Assembly: GCA_964630305.1 (NCBI GenBank)
Contig: CAZVTR010000012.1
Span: 1 to 54,112, forward strand
Source: JAKPPT01 sp964630305
Lineage (GTDB): Bacteria > Spirochaetota > Spirochaetia > Treponematales > UBA12059
Length of the DNA: 54,112 nucleotides
Direction of reading: 5' to 3'
Shown here: one piece after another, positions 9,908 through 18,593 of the stretch
How positions within the stretch are numbered: the stretch's first letter is position 1
Layout of the letters: each line of letters opens with the position of its first letter
Position numbers and translations under genes: made by a program
The notes under the pieces: generated by a model
Databases searched by the model: none
The model's input: only the letters and a program-made list of their open reading frames with translations
Told to the model about the DNA's origin: nothing

Positions 9908-12900
9908 CTAGAAGTTACTGCCCTGCTTATTGATTATATCTTCATCCCGCTCGGTTAACGGTATCTGTTTACCGCGGTTATCAAATATCTTAAGATCAAG
10001 ACCCAAACCGCGAAGCTCTTGAACCATAACATTGAATGCCTCAGGTATACCTGCTGCAGTATGCGGTTCTCCTTTGACAATTGACTCATACACCTTTGTA
10101 CGGCCTGTCATATCATCTGACTTGATGGTAAGAAGCTCTTGGAGTGTATTAGCAGCACCATATGCTTCAAGTGCCCACACCTCCATTTCTCCGAGGCGCT
10201 GGCCGCCAAACTGAGCCTTACCGCCCAGTGGCTGCTGTGTTACGAGTGAGTATGGACCTGTTGACCGTGCATGCATCTTATCGTCAACAAGGTGCGACAG
10301 CTTCATAAAGTAAATGACACCAACCATAACCGGATTCTGGAAATATTCACCAGTTTTGCCGTCACGAACCTTTGTCTTACAAGCAACAGGAAGCCCTGCT
10401 TCTTTGAGCTTGCTTTCTATCATTTCCTGACTCGGTGACTGGAATACAGGCGAGCTATACCACTCATTCAAGGTAGATGCAGCCCAGCCAAGCTCTGTTT
10501 CCATAATCTGACCGATATTCATTCGGCTTGGAACACCGAGCGGATTGAGACAGATATCGAGCGGAGTACCATCATCGAGATAGGGCATTTCTTCTATGGG
10601 CAGAACACGGGCAACAATACCTTTGTTACCATGACGACCTGCCATCTTGTCGCCCTCTTTGAGTTTGCGTTTAGCTGCAATGAGCACCTTGACAACTTCT
10701 TCAACACCAGGAAGCAGGTCATCATTATTTGAGCGCTTGAGCCGCTGAATATCGATTACCGTTCCTTCAATGCCATGCGGCACTCTGAGCGAATTATCGC
10801 GTACATCCTTAGCTTTCTCACCAAAGATAGAATTGAGCAGTTTGAATTCCGGGCTTGTATCAGTTTCGCTTTTTGGCGTTACTTTGCCAACGAGAATATC
10901 GCCTGAACGAACTTTAGCACCAAGTCGTACAATGCCTTCTGAATCAAGGTTTTCGAGCATTTTTTCACTTACGTTAGGAATATCCCGTGTGATGCGTTCA
11001 GGTCCCAATTTGGTTTCACGTACTTCTATAATATATTCTTTTATATGAATGGAGGTAAACAAATCATCACGCACGACACGCTCTGAAATGAGAATAGCAT
11101 CCTCATAGTTATAACCATTCCAGGGTACAAAACCCGCAAGAATATTTTTGCCGAGAGCGAGCTCTCCGTTTTTAGTTGCCGGGCCATCGGCTATTACCTG
11201 TCCTTTAACAACCTTCTCTCCATGAGAAACGATAGGACGCTGATTGTAGCAGGTATCCTGGTTAGTGCGCTGATATTTAATGAGAATATACTCATCAACA
11301 ACATCCTTGCCTTTGCCATCTGGATGGATAAGTATTTTGGTACTGTCTACATATACAACCTTGCCATCACGCTTAGCTTTAACCAACACTCCTGAGTCGT
11401 ATGCGACCTTTTGTTCCATTCCGGTACCGACACGCGGCGGTTCAGTAAATACAAGCGGCACTGCCTGGCGCTGCATGTTTGAACCCATGAGTGCGCGGTT
11501 AGCGTCATCGTGTTCCAGGAACGGAATGAGTGAAGCAGACACAGAGATAATCTGTTTTGGCGAAACATCCATATACTGGATTTCTTTGGGGCTTCGTGTC
11601 GCATAATCTCCCTGGTGCCGGTAGGGAACTGCATCATCGAGGAAGCGCCCGTTCTTGTCCATGCGGACACCAGCCTGACCAATGTAGTAGCGATCTTCAT
11701 CCATTGGTGAAAGATATTCGACTATATCAGTAGCCTTGCCGTTTTCTACTTTGCGATAGGGAGTTTCAAGGAAGCCGTACTCATTGACTTTGGTGTATGT
11801 TGCAAGTGAAACAATAAGACCAATGTTTTGACCTTCCGGAGTTTCAATAGGACACATACGGCCATAGTGTGTGTAGTGGACGTCGCGAACTTCAAAGCCT
11901 GCGCGTTCACGCGAAAGACCGCCTGAACCCAGAGCGCTAAGCCTTCGCTTATGAGTAAGTTCAGCCAGCGGATTTACCTGATCCATGAACTGCGATAGCT
12001 GACTTGAACCAAAAAATTCTTTAATAATTGCAGTAATCGGCTTAATGGAGATGAGGTCTTGCGGACGAATGGTCTCAATCTCTTTGATATTCATTCGCTC
12101 ACGAGCAATACGCTCCATACGGGCAAAACCTTTTTTTATCTCATTTGCTAAAAGCTCTCCAACAGAACGAACTCGCCGGTTACCAAGATGGTCAATATCG
12201 TCAACATTATTTTCACCATAGTAAATGCTGATGATATATTTCATTGTTTCGATTATGTCTTCAAGTGTAAGGGTTTGTTCTTTTATTGGTACTGGATAAT
12301 TATATTTTTTATTGAGCTTATAGCGGCCAACCTTGCCAAGATCATAGCGGCGATTTGAAAAAAACAGTGAATGGAGGTCTTTTTCAGCTGCCTCAAACGT
12401 TATTGGCTCACCAGGTTGAATTGCAGAGTAAACAGCGGAAAGCGCATCGTTCTTTGAAGGCTCATCCTGATCCTGTTCTTCTTTATTGAGCTTCATGTCT
12501 TCACGGATAAAACAGTTAAGAATAATTTCCTGCTGTTCCTGATTTGCATCATCACCAAAATCGATAACAGTAATAGACTTAATGCCAAGCTGAATTATTT
12601 CATCAATTTCATGGAGATGCAGTTTGTCGCCGGCACGGAATAGCTTAACCTGCTTTCCATCTTGTTCTGCATAAACAGATTTCGCAAGCACACAATTTAC
12701 CGCTTGATTTCTGCCCTTTTCGGTTTTGAAAGAAATATCTTTGGTCTTGTAAAAAGCCTGGATTATTTCTTCGCGAGAATTTAATCCAATAGCGCGCAAG
12801 AACATGGTACCCAGTATTTTTTTCTTGCGATCGATCTTCACATAAATTAAATCTTTTTTTGAATCAATTTCAAATTCAAGCCATGAACCGCGATAGGGAA

Positions 12901-13405
12901 TAATCCGAGTGCTCAATACACCTTTCTCATAGCTAAAGATTACGCCTGGTGATCGGTGAATTTGTGAAACGACGACACGTTCAGCACCATTTATAATGAA
13001 TGTACCACGGTCTGTCATTAAAGGAATATCGCCAAAATAAATATCTTTCTGGCGAATCTCTCCTGTCTTCTGAAACACGAGGTTAATTCTAGCTTTTAAT
13101 GGGACAGCATACGTAAGTCCCTTTTGTCTGCATTCATATTCTGAATATTTAATCGCTGACATATCCAGCTGATAGCCGTCATATTCCAACAACATTTCCC
13201 CATTAGAACTTTCAATTGGAAATGTTGTTCTAAATACTTCTTCAAGCCCCTGAACTTCAGGCTTTTCCCCATTTAGAACTTTTTCAGCCTGTAGAAATCT
13301 TTCATAACTTGCAAGCTGTATCTCAATAAGATTGGGTATTTCGAGTACATCCTGGTAGTCTTTTCCGACATATTTCCGCTCAATGGCTGAACCTGTAATG
13401 GACAT
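9908..13405 (-). CDS. rpoB: RNA polymerase beta subunit
   Basis: Second-largest core subunit of RNA polymerase, 1165 residues. The rifampicin-binding cluster reads GSSQLSQFMDQ...THKRRLSALGSGG. It is followed by the conserved GRMCPIETPEGQNIGLI and, later, GDKMAGRHGNKG. The start at 13405 (MSITGSA) has GGAGG upstream; the frame runs to 13426 without added support. Serine is kept at the E. coli Ser531 position and His at 526, and the next conserved Pro is replaced by Ser (SALGSGG). The gene is 193 nt downstream of rplL, separated by a strong hairpin. Confidence 0.99.
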   Translation of the reverse strand: MSITGSAIERKYVGKDYQDVLEIPNLIEIQLASYERFLQAEKVLNGEKPEVQGLEEVFRTTFPIESSNGEMLLEYDGYQLDMSAIKYSEYECRQKGLTYAVPLKARINLVFQKTGEIRQKDIYFGDIPLMTDRGTFIINGAERVVVSQIHRSPGVIFSYEKGVLSTRIIPYRGSWLEFEIDSKKDLIYVKIDRKKKILGTMFLRAIGLNSREEIIQAFYKTKDISFKTEKGRNQAVNCVLAKSVYAEQDGKQVKLFRAGDKLHLHEIDEIIQLGIKSITVIDFGDDANQEQQEIILNCFIREDMKLNKEEQDQDEPSKNDALSAVYSAIQPGEPITFEAAEKDLHSLFFSNRRYDLGKVGRYKLNKKYNYPVPIKEQTLTLEDIIETMKYIISIYYGENNVDDIDHLGNRRVRSVGELLANEIKKGFARMERIARERMNIKEIETIRPQDLISIKPITAIIKEFFGSSQLSQFMDQVNPLAELTHKRRLSALGSGGLSRERAGFEVRDVHYTHYGRMCPIETPEGQNIGLIVSLATYTKVNEYGFLETPYRKVENGKATDIVEYLSPMDEDRYYIGQAGVRMDKNGRFLDDAVPYRHQGDYATRSPKEIQYMDVSPKQIISVSASLIPFLEHDDANRALMGSNMQRQAVPLVFTEPPRVGTGMEQKVAYDSGVLVKAKRDGKVVYVDSTKILIHPDGKGKDVVDEYILIKYQRTNQDTCYNQRPIVSHGEKVVKGQVIADGPATKNGELALGKNILAGFVPWNGYNYEDAILISERVVRDDLFTSIHIKEYIIEVRETKLGPERITRDIPNVSEKMLENLDSEGIVRLGAKVRSGDILVGKVTPKSETDTSPEFKLLNSIFGEKAKDVRDNSLRVPHGIEGTVIDIQRLKRSNNDDLLPGVEEVVKVLIAAKRKLKEGDKMAGRHGNKGIVARVLPIEEMPYLDDGTPLDICLNPLGVPSRMNIGQIMETELGWAASTLNEWYSSPVFQSPSQEMIESKLKEAGLPVACKTKVRDGKTGEYFQNPVMVGVIYFMKLSHLVDDKMHARSTGPYSLVTQQPLGGKAQFGGQRLGEMEVWALEAYGAANTLQELLTIKSDDMTGRTKVYESIVKGEPHTAAGIPEAFNVMVQELRGLGLDLKIFDNRGKQIPLTERDEDIINKQGSNF

Positions 13406-13521
13406 GCATGTTCCTCCTATGAACAACCACAGTGGGCCGTTCTGTATCCGCTCTGCTAAATACTAACAATAAAACCGTAAAACACTATTTTTTATTGCAA
13501 TTCTGTTATTCTGCACGAAAA

Positions 13522-13547
13522 GGTACCGGGATATATATCCCAGTACC
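13522..13547 (-). terminator. rplL-rpoB attenuator hairpin
   Basis: On the minus strand GGTACTGGGATA and TATCCCGGTACC form a 12-bp stem with one G-T wobble and almost no loop, and TTTT follows. It sits between rplL and rpoB, the place where partial terminators set the ribosomal-protein to polymerase ratio in other bacteria. Read-through is expected because rpoB has no other obvious promoter here. Confidence 0.75.
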
Positions 13548-13598
13548 CTCTTTGATAAGGTCTTACAGAGAGTGAATCGTATTGCTGTAAAAACAACC

Positions 13599-13991
13599 TT
13601 ATTTAATCTCAACAGCACCACCAGCTTCGGTGATCTGTTTCTTGATTTTTTCAGCTTCATCCTTGGAAACATTTTCTTTAAGTGGTTTATCACCTGCTTC
13701 GACAAGGTCTTTAGCTTCTTTAAGTCCGAGACCGGTAATGGTTCTGACTTCTTTAATGACCGCAATTTTCTTATCTGCAGGGGTACCTGCTTTGAGAATT
13801 ACAGTAAACTCTGTTTTTTCTTCAGCAGCAGCAGCACCGCCAGCAGCAGCACCGGGCATAGCAGCAACTGCTACAGGAGCAGCAGCGGTTACACCAAATT
13901 TTTCTTCCATAGCTTTTACAAGCTCGGAAACCTCAAGCACGGTCATGTTTGCGATTGCATCAAGAATCTGATCTGTTGTTAAAGCTGCCAT
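13599..13991 (-). CDS. rplL: 50S ribosomal protein L7/L12
   Basis: Stalk protein that recruits translational GTPases, 130 residues. The N-terminal dimerisation helix (ILDAIANMTVLEVSELVKAM) is followed by an Ala/Gly-rich flexible hinge at about residues 37-57. The C-terminal domain has KIAVIKEVR and GLGLKEAKDLVE. It lies downstream of rplJ, separated by a 142-nt spacer with a hairpin, and upstream of the attenuator before rpoB. Confidence 0.98.
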   Translation of the reverse strand: MAALTTDQILDAIANMTVLEVSELVKAMEEKFGVTAAAPVAVAAMPGAAAGGAAAAEEKTEFTVILKAGTPADKKIAVIKEVRTITGLGLKEAKDLVEAGDKPLKENVSKDEAEKIKKQITEAGGAVEIK

Positions 13992-14082
13992 ATTATCTTC
14001 TCCTTATAATTTTTTACTGCAATACAGAATCTGTATTCCTTAATTCAGGCCTCAACGGGGCAGCGGCTTATGCCTTTATAAT

Positions 14083-14120
14083 AAACGGACAGGACGACAG
14101 CTACAGAAGCCTGACCGTTT
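14083..14120 (-). promoter_or_regulatory. Hairpin in the rplJ-rplL spacer
   Basis: AAACGGTCAGG and CCTGTCCGTTT can pair over eleven positions with one mismatch around a 16-nt loop. No T-run follows. It may be a processing or translational regulatory structure that helps rplL out-translate rplJ; function inferred. Confidence 0.4.
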
Positions 14121-14133
14121 TATTACAATAAAA

Positions 14134-14670
14134 CTAGTTACCTGCCTTTTTATCAGCAACAGCCTGCAATGTGCGTACAAGCTTTGTTGTAACACCATTG
14201 AGTGCATACACAAAGTTCTGGAGCGGAGCATTCATGGTGCTCATGAGCATTGCAATGAGCTGTTTTCTTCCAGGCAGTTTAGAGAATGCATCGATCTGTT
14301 TTTCATCAAAGAAGGTATTGTCAACAATACCGCCCTTGAGCTTTACCGGTGACTCTTTTGCATAGTCAACAAATATTTTTGCGATTTCGTTTGCATCGTC
14401 ACGGATAAAAGCGATTGCTGTTGGACCCAGCAGCATGGTTTCTGCATGAGCAATATTGCTCTGCTCAAATGCGATACGGGCAAAATTATTTTTGATAACA
14501 TGATACTCAGCATTCTTTTCACGAAGCTTATCACGCAGAACAGTAATCTGTTCTACAGTCATACCGCGATAATCGGTAAAAATAAAATCCTTGGCTGAAC
14601 CAATTTTTTCCTTAACGGCTGCAATGGCATCAACCTTTGTCTGCTGTACTTTCTTTCCGCGTAAAGCCAT
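14134..14670 (-). CDS. rplJ: 50S ribosomal protein L10
   Basis: Base of the L7/L12 stalk, 178 residues. Recognisable features are IFTDYRGMTVEQITVLR near the N-terminus, YHVIKNNFARIAF, and the C-terminal helix that binds L12 dimers. Its start overlaps the rplA stop codon by one base (TAATG), so translation is probably coupled and no separate L10 leader can exist directly upstream. Confidence 0.97.
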   Translation of the reverse strand: MALRGKKVQQTKVDAIAAVKEKIGSAKDFIFTDYRGMTVEQITVLRDKLREKNAEYHVIKNNFARIAFEQSNIAHAETMLLGPTAIAFIRDDANEIAKIFVDYAKESPVKLKGGIVDNTFFDEKQIDAFSKLPGRKQLIAMLMSTMNAPLQNFVYALNGVTTKLVRTLQAVADKKAGN

Positions 14671-15356
14671 TACTTACCTCCTGCATTTTCAGCTGCAATA
14701 TGAACACTTGGCGTCATAGTACCTGCAATATACACAGACAGCACAAAATCACCTTTTACATCCGACGGTCGCTTGCGCTCAATTTCATGCAGCAGTGTTC
14801 TGACATTTTCTGCAATCTGTTCAGCTGTCATTGACATTTTTGCAACAGGAAGATGAACAATGTTTGTTTTATCTGAACGGAATTCAGTTCGTCCCTTTTT
14901 GAGTTCATTGATAGCATTCTTAACATCAAAGGTAACTGTACCAGTTTTGGGGTTAGGCATAAGACCTTTGCGTCCAAGAATCATACCGAGCTTACCGACA
15001 TCTTTCATCATATCCGGTGTAGCAATAGCAATATCAAAGTCCAGCCAGCCGCCTTTTACTTTTTCGATGAGCTCATCTGCTCCATAGGCAATAGCGCCAG
15101 CTTCCTGAGCTTCTTTTTCTTTATCGCCTTTGCAGAAAACGACTACACGTTTTTCAGGGCGAAACTGATGCGGCAGTGTTAGCGTATCACGAACAGTCTG
15201 GCTCTTTTTAAGATTAAGCCGAACATGAGCTTCTACTGTTTCATCAAACTTAGCTACTTTAAGCTCTTTAATGAGCTTGCATGCTTCATCAAGCTGATAC
15301 ACTTTAGCAGGATCAACTTTTTTGGCTGCTTCTCTATATTTTTTACCATGCTTCAT
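14670..15356 (-). CDS. rplA: 50S ribosomal protein L1
   Basis: L1-stalk protein and, in many bacteria, a translational repressor of its own operon. The protein is 228 residues starting MKHGKKYREAAKKVDP. LNLKKSQTVRDTLTLP, LGRKGLMPNPKTGTV and the C-terminal SVYIAGTMTPSVHI are family signatures. The ATG at 15356 was chosen over the in-frame extension to 15443, which runs into rplK and has no L1 resemblance. The gene begins 1 nt after rplK. Confidence 0.98.
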   Translation of the reverse strand: MKHGKKYREAAKKVDPAKVYQLDEACKLIKELKVAKFDETVEAHVRLNLKKSQTVRDTLTLPHQFRPEKRVVVFCKGDKEKEAQEAGAIAYGADELIEKVKGGWLDFDIAIATPDMMKDVGKLGMILGRKGLMPNPKTGTVTFDVKNAINELKKGRTEFRSDKTNIVHLPVAKMSMTAEQIAENVRTLLHEIERKRPSDVKGDFVLSVYIAGTMTPSVHIAAENAGGK

Positions 15357-15357
15357 A

Positions 15358-15789
15358 TTACCACTCCACTTCCACGCCCATGCTTCGCGCTGTACCGGCG
15401 ATGATTTTTTCTGCTGCAGGCAGACTGCGAGCCGAGAGATCATTCATTTTCAGCTTTGCGATTTCGGTAATCTTTGCATGGCTGATTTTCCCAACTTTCT
15501 GCTTGTGCGGGACAGGTGATCCCTTATCAAGACCAATCGCTTTTTTGATCAACACAGAAGCGGGAGGACTCTTGAGGATAAATGAAAATGACTTGTCCTT
15601 ATATACCGTGATAATCACTGGAATGATAAGGCCAGGCTCCATGTTTTTGGTTTTGTCATTGAATTGCTGACAAAACTGAGGAGCGCTTACACCGTGAGGA
15701 CCAAGCGCCGGTCCAACGGGAGGAGCAGGATTCGCCTTTCCTGCCGGGCACTGCAGTTTAATAACCGCAGAGACAACTTTCTTTGCCAT
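15358..15789 (-). CDS. rplK: 50S ribosomal protein L11
   Basis: Component of the GTPase-associated centre, 143 residues. The N-terminal KLQCPAGKANPAPPVGPALG and the C-terminal KMNDLSARSLPAAEKIIAGT with SMGVEVE are diagnostic. Three-nucleotide-resolution spacing to rplA (1 nt) implies co-translation. The 159-nt upstream spacer after nusG contains a candidate L1-binding structure. Confidence 0.98.
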   Translation of the reverse strand: MAKKVVSAVIKLQCPAGKANPAPPVGPALGPHGVSAPQFCQQFNDKTKNMEPGLIIPVIITVYKDKSFSFILKSPPASVLIKKAIGLDKGSPVPHKQKVGKISHAKITEIAKLKMNDLSARSLPAAEKIIAGTARSMGVEVEW

Positions 15790-15853
15790 AACGGACTCCT
15801 TTTGTGGTATAACCCGCAGACACTACGGCCGCAGGCCCCGCATGCACACATAC

Positions 15854-15885
15854 GGGTTAGCGCCTGACATACACATCAGGCTCCC
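15854..15885 (-). promoter_or_regulatory. Candidate L1 (RplA) operator in the rplK leader
   Basis: On the minus strand GGGAG, the stem CCTGA...TCAGG, then CGCTAA and CCC give a short stem with an asymmetric internal loop. The arrangement resembles the GGGAG-stem-purine-loop of known L11 leaders that mimic the L1 site of 23S rRNA. It lies about 65 nt before the rplK start. The topology is seen and L1 binding is inferred. Confidence 0.5.
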
Positions 15886-15948
15886 ATCTTTGGAGCGGAA
15901 TTACATCCATCTCTATATGTATGAGAAGTGCTTGCGCACTGCTGTTCG

Positions 15949-16506
15949 CTATACTTTTTCTACCTGGGTTACTTCAACTTCTATGGGTGTAGAACGGCCA
16001 AAGATACCCACGGTAACTTTGAGTTTATTTTTATCCGGAAGCACCTCTTCCACTACGCCAGTAAATGTTTCAAACGGTCCAGATATGATTTTTACGGTAT
16101 CGCCCTGCGAGTACGCATGTTTAACTCTGAGAATTTTCTCACCCTTAAGCTCACCGCTTTTTTGCAAGAGCTGACGCGCTTCTTCGGTGCTTATCGGTAC
16201 AGGTTTTTTGTGCGCAGTTGAGCCAACAAAACCAGTCACACCATTAATTTTACGGATTGCATTACAGGTTTCTTTCCAGGTTACATCAGGGAGATCCATT
16301 TCAACAAGAATGTATCCCGGAAGAATCTTCTTATTGACCGTACTCTTTTTCCCGTTTTTAAGTTCCGATACCTCTTCGCTGGGAACTTTCACATCAAAAA
16401 CAACAGCAGGGTTCAGCTCCCCCTGCTCAAGCATACTGCGAATAGCTTTTTCTATTTTATTTTCATACCCCGAATACACATGGAGTACATACCAGGCTCG
16501 TGCCAT
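15949..16506 (-). CDS. nusG: Transcription termination/antitermination factor NusG
   Basis: NusG couples RNA polymerase to ribosomes or Rho. The protein is 185 residues. The NGN domain begins ARAWYVLHVYSGYENKIE and includes KILPGYILVEMD and GVTGFVGS. A C-terminal KOW domain starts at GDTVKIISGPFETFTG. It lies just after secE and before the rplK leader, the standard bacterial order. Confidence 0.98.
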   Translation of the reverse strand: MARAWYVLHVYSGYENKIEKAIRSMLEQGELNPAVVFDVKVPSEEVSELKNGKKSTVNKKILPGYILVEMDLPDVTWKETCNAIRKINGVTGFVGSTAHKKPVPISTEEARQLLQKSGELKGEKILRVKHAYSQGDTVKIISGPFETFTGVVEEVLPDKNKLKVTVGIFGRSTPIEVEVTQVEKV

Positions 16507-16520
16507 TGCTGCCTGCCGCC

Positions 16521-16700
16521 TTACAATATAAGATCAATTCCTCGAACACACAGAAAATCTATGAGCCCGAGAAACAGCGCAACCAGGATAGTGGAAATAA
16601 TAACCACTTTTACAGAAGAAATTGCATTTTCTTTAGTTGGCCAGACAACTTTGCGAAGCTCTGCAATACTGTCTTTAATAAACTGAACCAGCTTCTTCAT
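16521..16700 (-). CDS. secE: Preprotein translocase subunit SecE
   Basis: Small integral-membrane subunit of the SecYEG channel, 59 residues (MKKLVQFIKDSIAELRKVVW at the N-terminus). The amphipathic helix with the conserved RKVVWPTKENA motif is followed by one membrane segment (VVIISTILVALFLGLI). The ATG at 16700 is the only sensible start and the stop is TAA at 16521-16523. It lies between tRNA-Trp and nusG, the canonical location. Confidence 0.95.
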   Translation of the reverse strand: MKKLVQFIKDSIAELRKVVWPTKENAISSVKVVIISTILVALFLGLIDFLCVRGIDLIL

Positions 16701-16730
16701 TTTCTACCTCGCTCACGCACTTTAAGCTAC

Positions 16731-16803
16731 CAGGCCAGGAAGGGCTCGAACCCTCGACCCTCGGTTTTGGAGACCGATGCTCTACCAACTGAGCTACTGA
16801 CCT
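16731..16803 (-). tRNA. trnW: tRNA-Trp (CCA)
   Basis: A 73-nt cloverleaf: acceptor AGGTCAG pairs with CTGGCCT and has discriminator G. The anticodon stem TCGGT/ACCGA encloses loop CTCCAAA, giving anticodon CCA. The T-loop GTTCGAGCC region is intact. The 3' CCA is not encoded. It sits between rpmG and secE and is probably processed from the same transcript. Confidence 0.96.
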
Positions 16804-16823
16804 ATAATAAAGCCTTTACGGCC

Positions 16824-16997
16824 TTATTTTACTTTTGTTTCCTTATGAAGCGTATGCTTTTTATCCCATTTGCAATACTTCATAAGCTCGATTTTTTCCT
16901 GAAGCTTGCGGTTTTTTGTAGTGGTATAATTTCTCCGCTTGCATTCAGTACAAGCCAAAGCAATGATTTCCTTATTTTGCTTCTTTTTACTCGCCAT
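16824..16997 (-). CDS. rpmG: 50S ribosomal protein L33
   Basis: Small zinc-ribbon-type L33, 57 residues, beginning MASKKKQNKEIIALACTEC. Two cysteines in CTEC are present, but in place of a second CxxC there is YCKW, so the zinc site is partial. The ATG at 16997 with GGAG upstream is preferred over an in-frame extension to 17012. It lies between two tRNA genes, an arrangement common before secE. Confidence 0.95.
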   Translation of the reverse strand: MASKKKQNKEIIALACTECKRRNYTTTKNRKLQEKIELMKYCKWDKKHTLHKETKVK

Positions 16998-17036
16998 ACT
17001 TACTCCAACCACTTTGCAAAGTGTTCAAAAATAAAA

Positions 17037-17109
17037 AGCCCTCGAGCGGAATCGAACCGCTGACCACATCCTTACCATGGATGTGCTCTGCCAACTGAGC
17101 TACAAGGGC
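17037..17109 (-). tRNA. trnT: tRNA-Thr (GGT)
   Basis: A 73-nt cloverleaf: acceptor GCCCTTG pairs with CGAGGGC (one T-G), discriminator T. Anticodon stem CATCC/GGATG encloses loop ATGGTAA, anticodon GGT. The 3' CCA is not encoded. It is the first gene after the promoter at 17124-17152. Confidence 0.96.
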
Positions 17110-17123
17110 ATTTTTGTGGTGCT

Positions 17124-17152
17124 ACAATAGCAGTGAAGGCTGATTTTGTCAA
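17124..17152 (-). promoter_or_regulatory. Sigma-70-type promoter for the tRNA/ribosomal/RNAP operon
   Basis: On the minus strand a perfect TTGACA (17147-17152) is followed by a 17-base spacer and TATTGT (17124-17129). The predicted start falls a few bases before tRNA-Thr, so this promoter probably drives at least trnT-rpmG-trnW-secE-nusG and possibly everything as far as tuf. Confidence 0.85.
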
Positions 17153-17267
17153 TATATCGGGCTAACTCATAGAGAATTATGCCCAAACAATACCTTTACT
17201 TTATAAACACCTTCGCTCTAAGCACTCAAAACATCAATTTTTAAAACAATTATAACACTATTTTAAA

Positions 17268-17277
17268 GAGTGTCCCT
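17268..17277 (-). repeat. AGGGACACTC motif copy (5' of ugd)
   Basis: Exact core, extended to AGGGACACTCTTT. It lies 25 nt before the ugd ATG and forms an inverted pair with the copy at 18486. Confidence 0.9.
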
Positions 17278-17302
17278 TAAATTTGTCATCGGAGGGGCAG
17301 GT

Positions 17303-18469
17303 ATGCACATTGCAGTTGCAGGCTTGGGGTATGTGGGTTTAGCGAATGCAGTACTTCTTGCACGGAGGCATCACGTTCGAGCTTTAGATATAAACCCAAG
17401 GCGGGTAGAGCTCGTCAATCGACGCAAGAGCCCGATAACAGATCCTGAACTGGAAACAGTTCTTTCTGGCGGCAAGCTGGATCTGACCGCAAGTACCGAT
17501 CCCTCATTTGTTTTTGAAAATACCGATTTCGTAATTATAGCAACTCCAACCGACTATGATCCAGTAACGTGCTACTTTAATACCGATACTGTTGAGCGTG
17601 TTATTGAACAAATTATCAATAATAACTCATCAGCCACCATTGTTATTAAATCAACAGTTCCTGTCGGTTTCACAGAATTAATGCGAATAAAACACAGCAC
17701 TAGAAACATCATGTTTTCCCCTGAATTTTTACGCGAAGGACATGCGCTCTATGACAATCTCCATCCTTCACGAATCATTGTCGGGGACACAAGTGAAAGA
17801 GGCAAATTCTTCGCAGGCATCATGCAAGATGCAGCAGAAAAAAACGATGTACCGGTTCTCTTAATGGAACCAGCAGAAGCCGAGGCTGTTAAACTATTTT
17901 CGAACACCTACCTTGCAATGCGAATCGCCTATTTTAACGAATTAGACACCTACGCAGAATCCCATGGTTTACAAACAAAAAAAATTATAGAAGGCGTATG
18001 TTTAGATCCGCGTATTGGTAATTTTTACAATAATCCGAGTTTTGGCTACGGTGGCTACTGTCTTCCCAAAGACACAAAGCAGCTGCTTGCTAACTATCAA
18101 AAAGTACCTAATAGGCTCATAAAAGCTATCGTCAATTCAAATACCACACGAAAAGATTTCATTGCTGAGCGGATTCTTGCTAAAAATCCAGATACGGTCG
18201 GCATATACCGTTTAACCATGAAAGCCGGGTCTGACAATTTCCGCTCAAGTGCTGTCCAGGGCATTATGAAACGAATTAAAGCTAAAGGCATTCCTGTGAT
18301 TGTATACGAGCCCGCTCTGCAGGAAACCAGCTTCTTTCGGTCTCCAGTCTATAAAAACCTCGAACAGTTTAAAAATGATGCAGATATTATCGTTTCAAAC
18401 CGATTGTATCCGGAACTAGATGATGTAAAACACAAAGTATACACGCGTGATCTTTTTCAAAGAGATTAG
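17303..18469 (+). CDS. ugd: UDP-glucose 6-dehydrogenase / nucleotide-sugar dehydrogenase
   Basis: Two-step NAD-dependent oxidation of a nucleotide sugar to the uronic acid, normally UDP-glucose to UDP-glucuronate for surface polysaccharides. The protein is 388 residues. The Rossmann motif AVAGLGYVGLANAVLLARR is at the N-terminus, FSPEFLREGHALYDNLHPSR is in the middle, and the catalytic cysteine is in GYGGYCLPKDTKQL. The ATG at 17303 has GGAGGGG upstream; the frame can also open at a GTG (17270) inside the AGGGACACTC repeat, without a ribosome-binding site. The gene stands alone between two inverted copies of the repeat, so it may be a cassette gained by transfer. Sugar specificity is inferred. 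Confidence 0.92.
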   Translation: MHIAVAGLGYVGLANAVLLARRHHVRALDINPRRVELVNRRKSPITDPELETVLSGGKLDLTASTDPSFVFENTDFVIIATPTDYDPVTCYFNTDTVERVIEQIINNNSSATIVIKSTVPVGFTELMRIKHSTRNIMFSPEFLREGHALYDNLHPSRIIVGDTSERGKFFAGIMQDAAEKNDVPVLLMEPAEAEAVKLFSNTYLAMRIAYFNELDTYAESHGLQTKKIIEGVCLDPRIGNFYNNPSFGYGGYCLPKDTKQLLANYQKVPNRLIKAIVNSNTTRKDFIAERILAKNPDTVGIYRLTMKAGSDNFRSSAVQGIMKRIKAKGIPVIVYEPALQETSFFRSPVYKNLEQFKNDADIIVSNRLYPELDDVKHKVYTRDLFQRD

Positions 18470-18485
18470 TAAATATGAGGAATAT

Positions 18486-18495
18486 AGGGACACTC
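18486..18495 (+). repeat. AGGGACACTC motif copy (3' of ugd)
   Basis: Exact core, extended to AGGGACACTCTT, 16 nt past the ugd stop codon. Inverted relative to the copy at 17268. Confidence 0.9.
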
Positions 18496-18593
18496 TTCGA
18501 ATTATTTGAATTAAAGATAAAAACAAGGTATATACTCACAAACAAGCAAACCTTTCTCTTGCACATACAAACCAGAGCAGGTATAGTTGCTAT

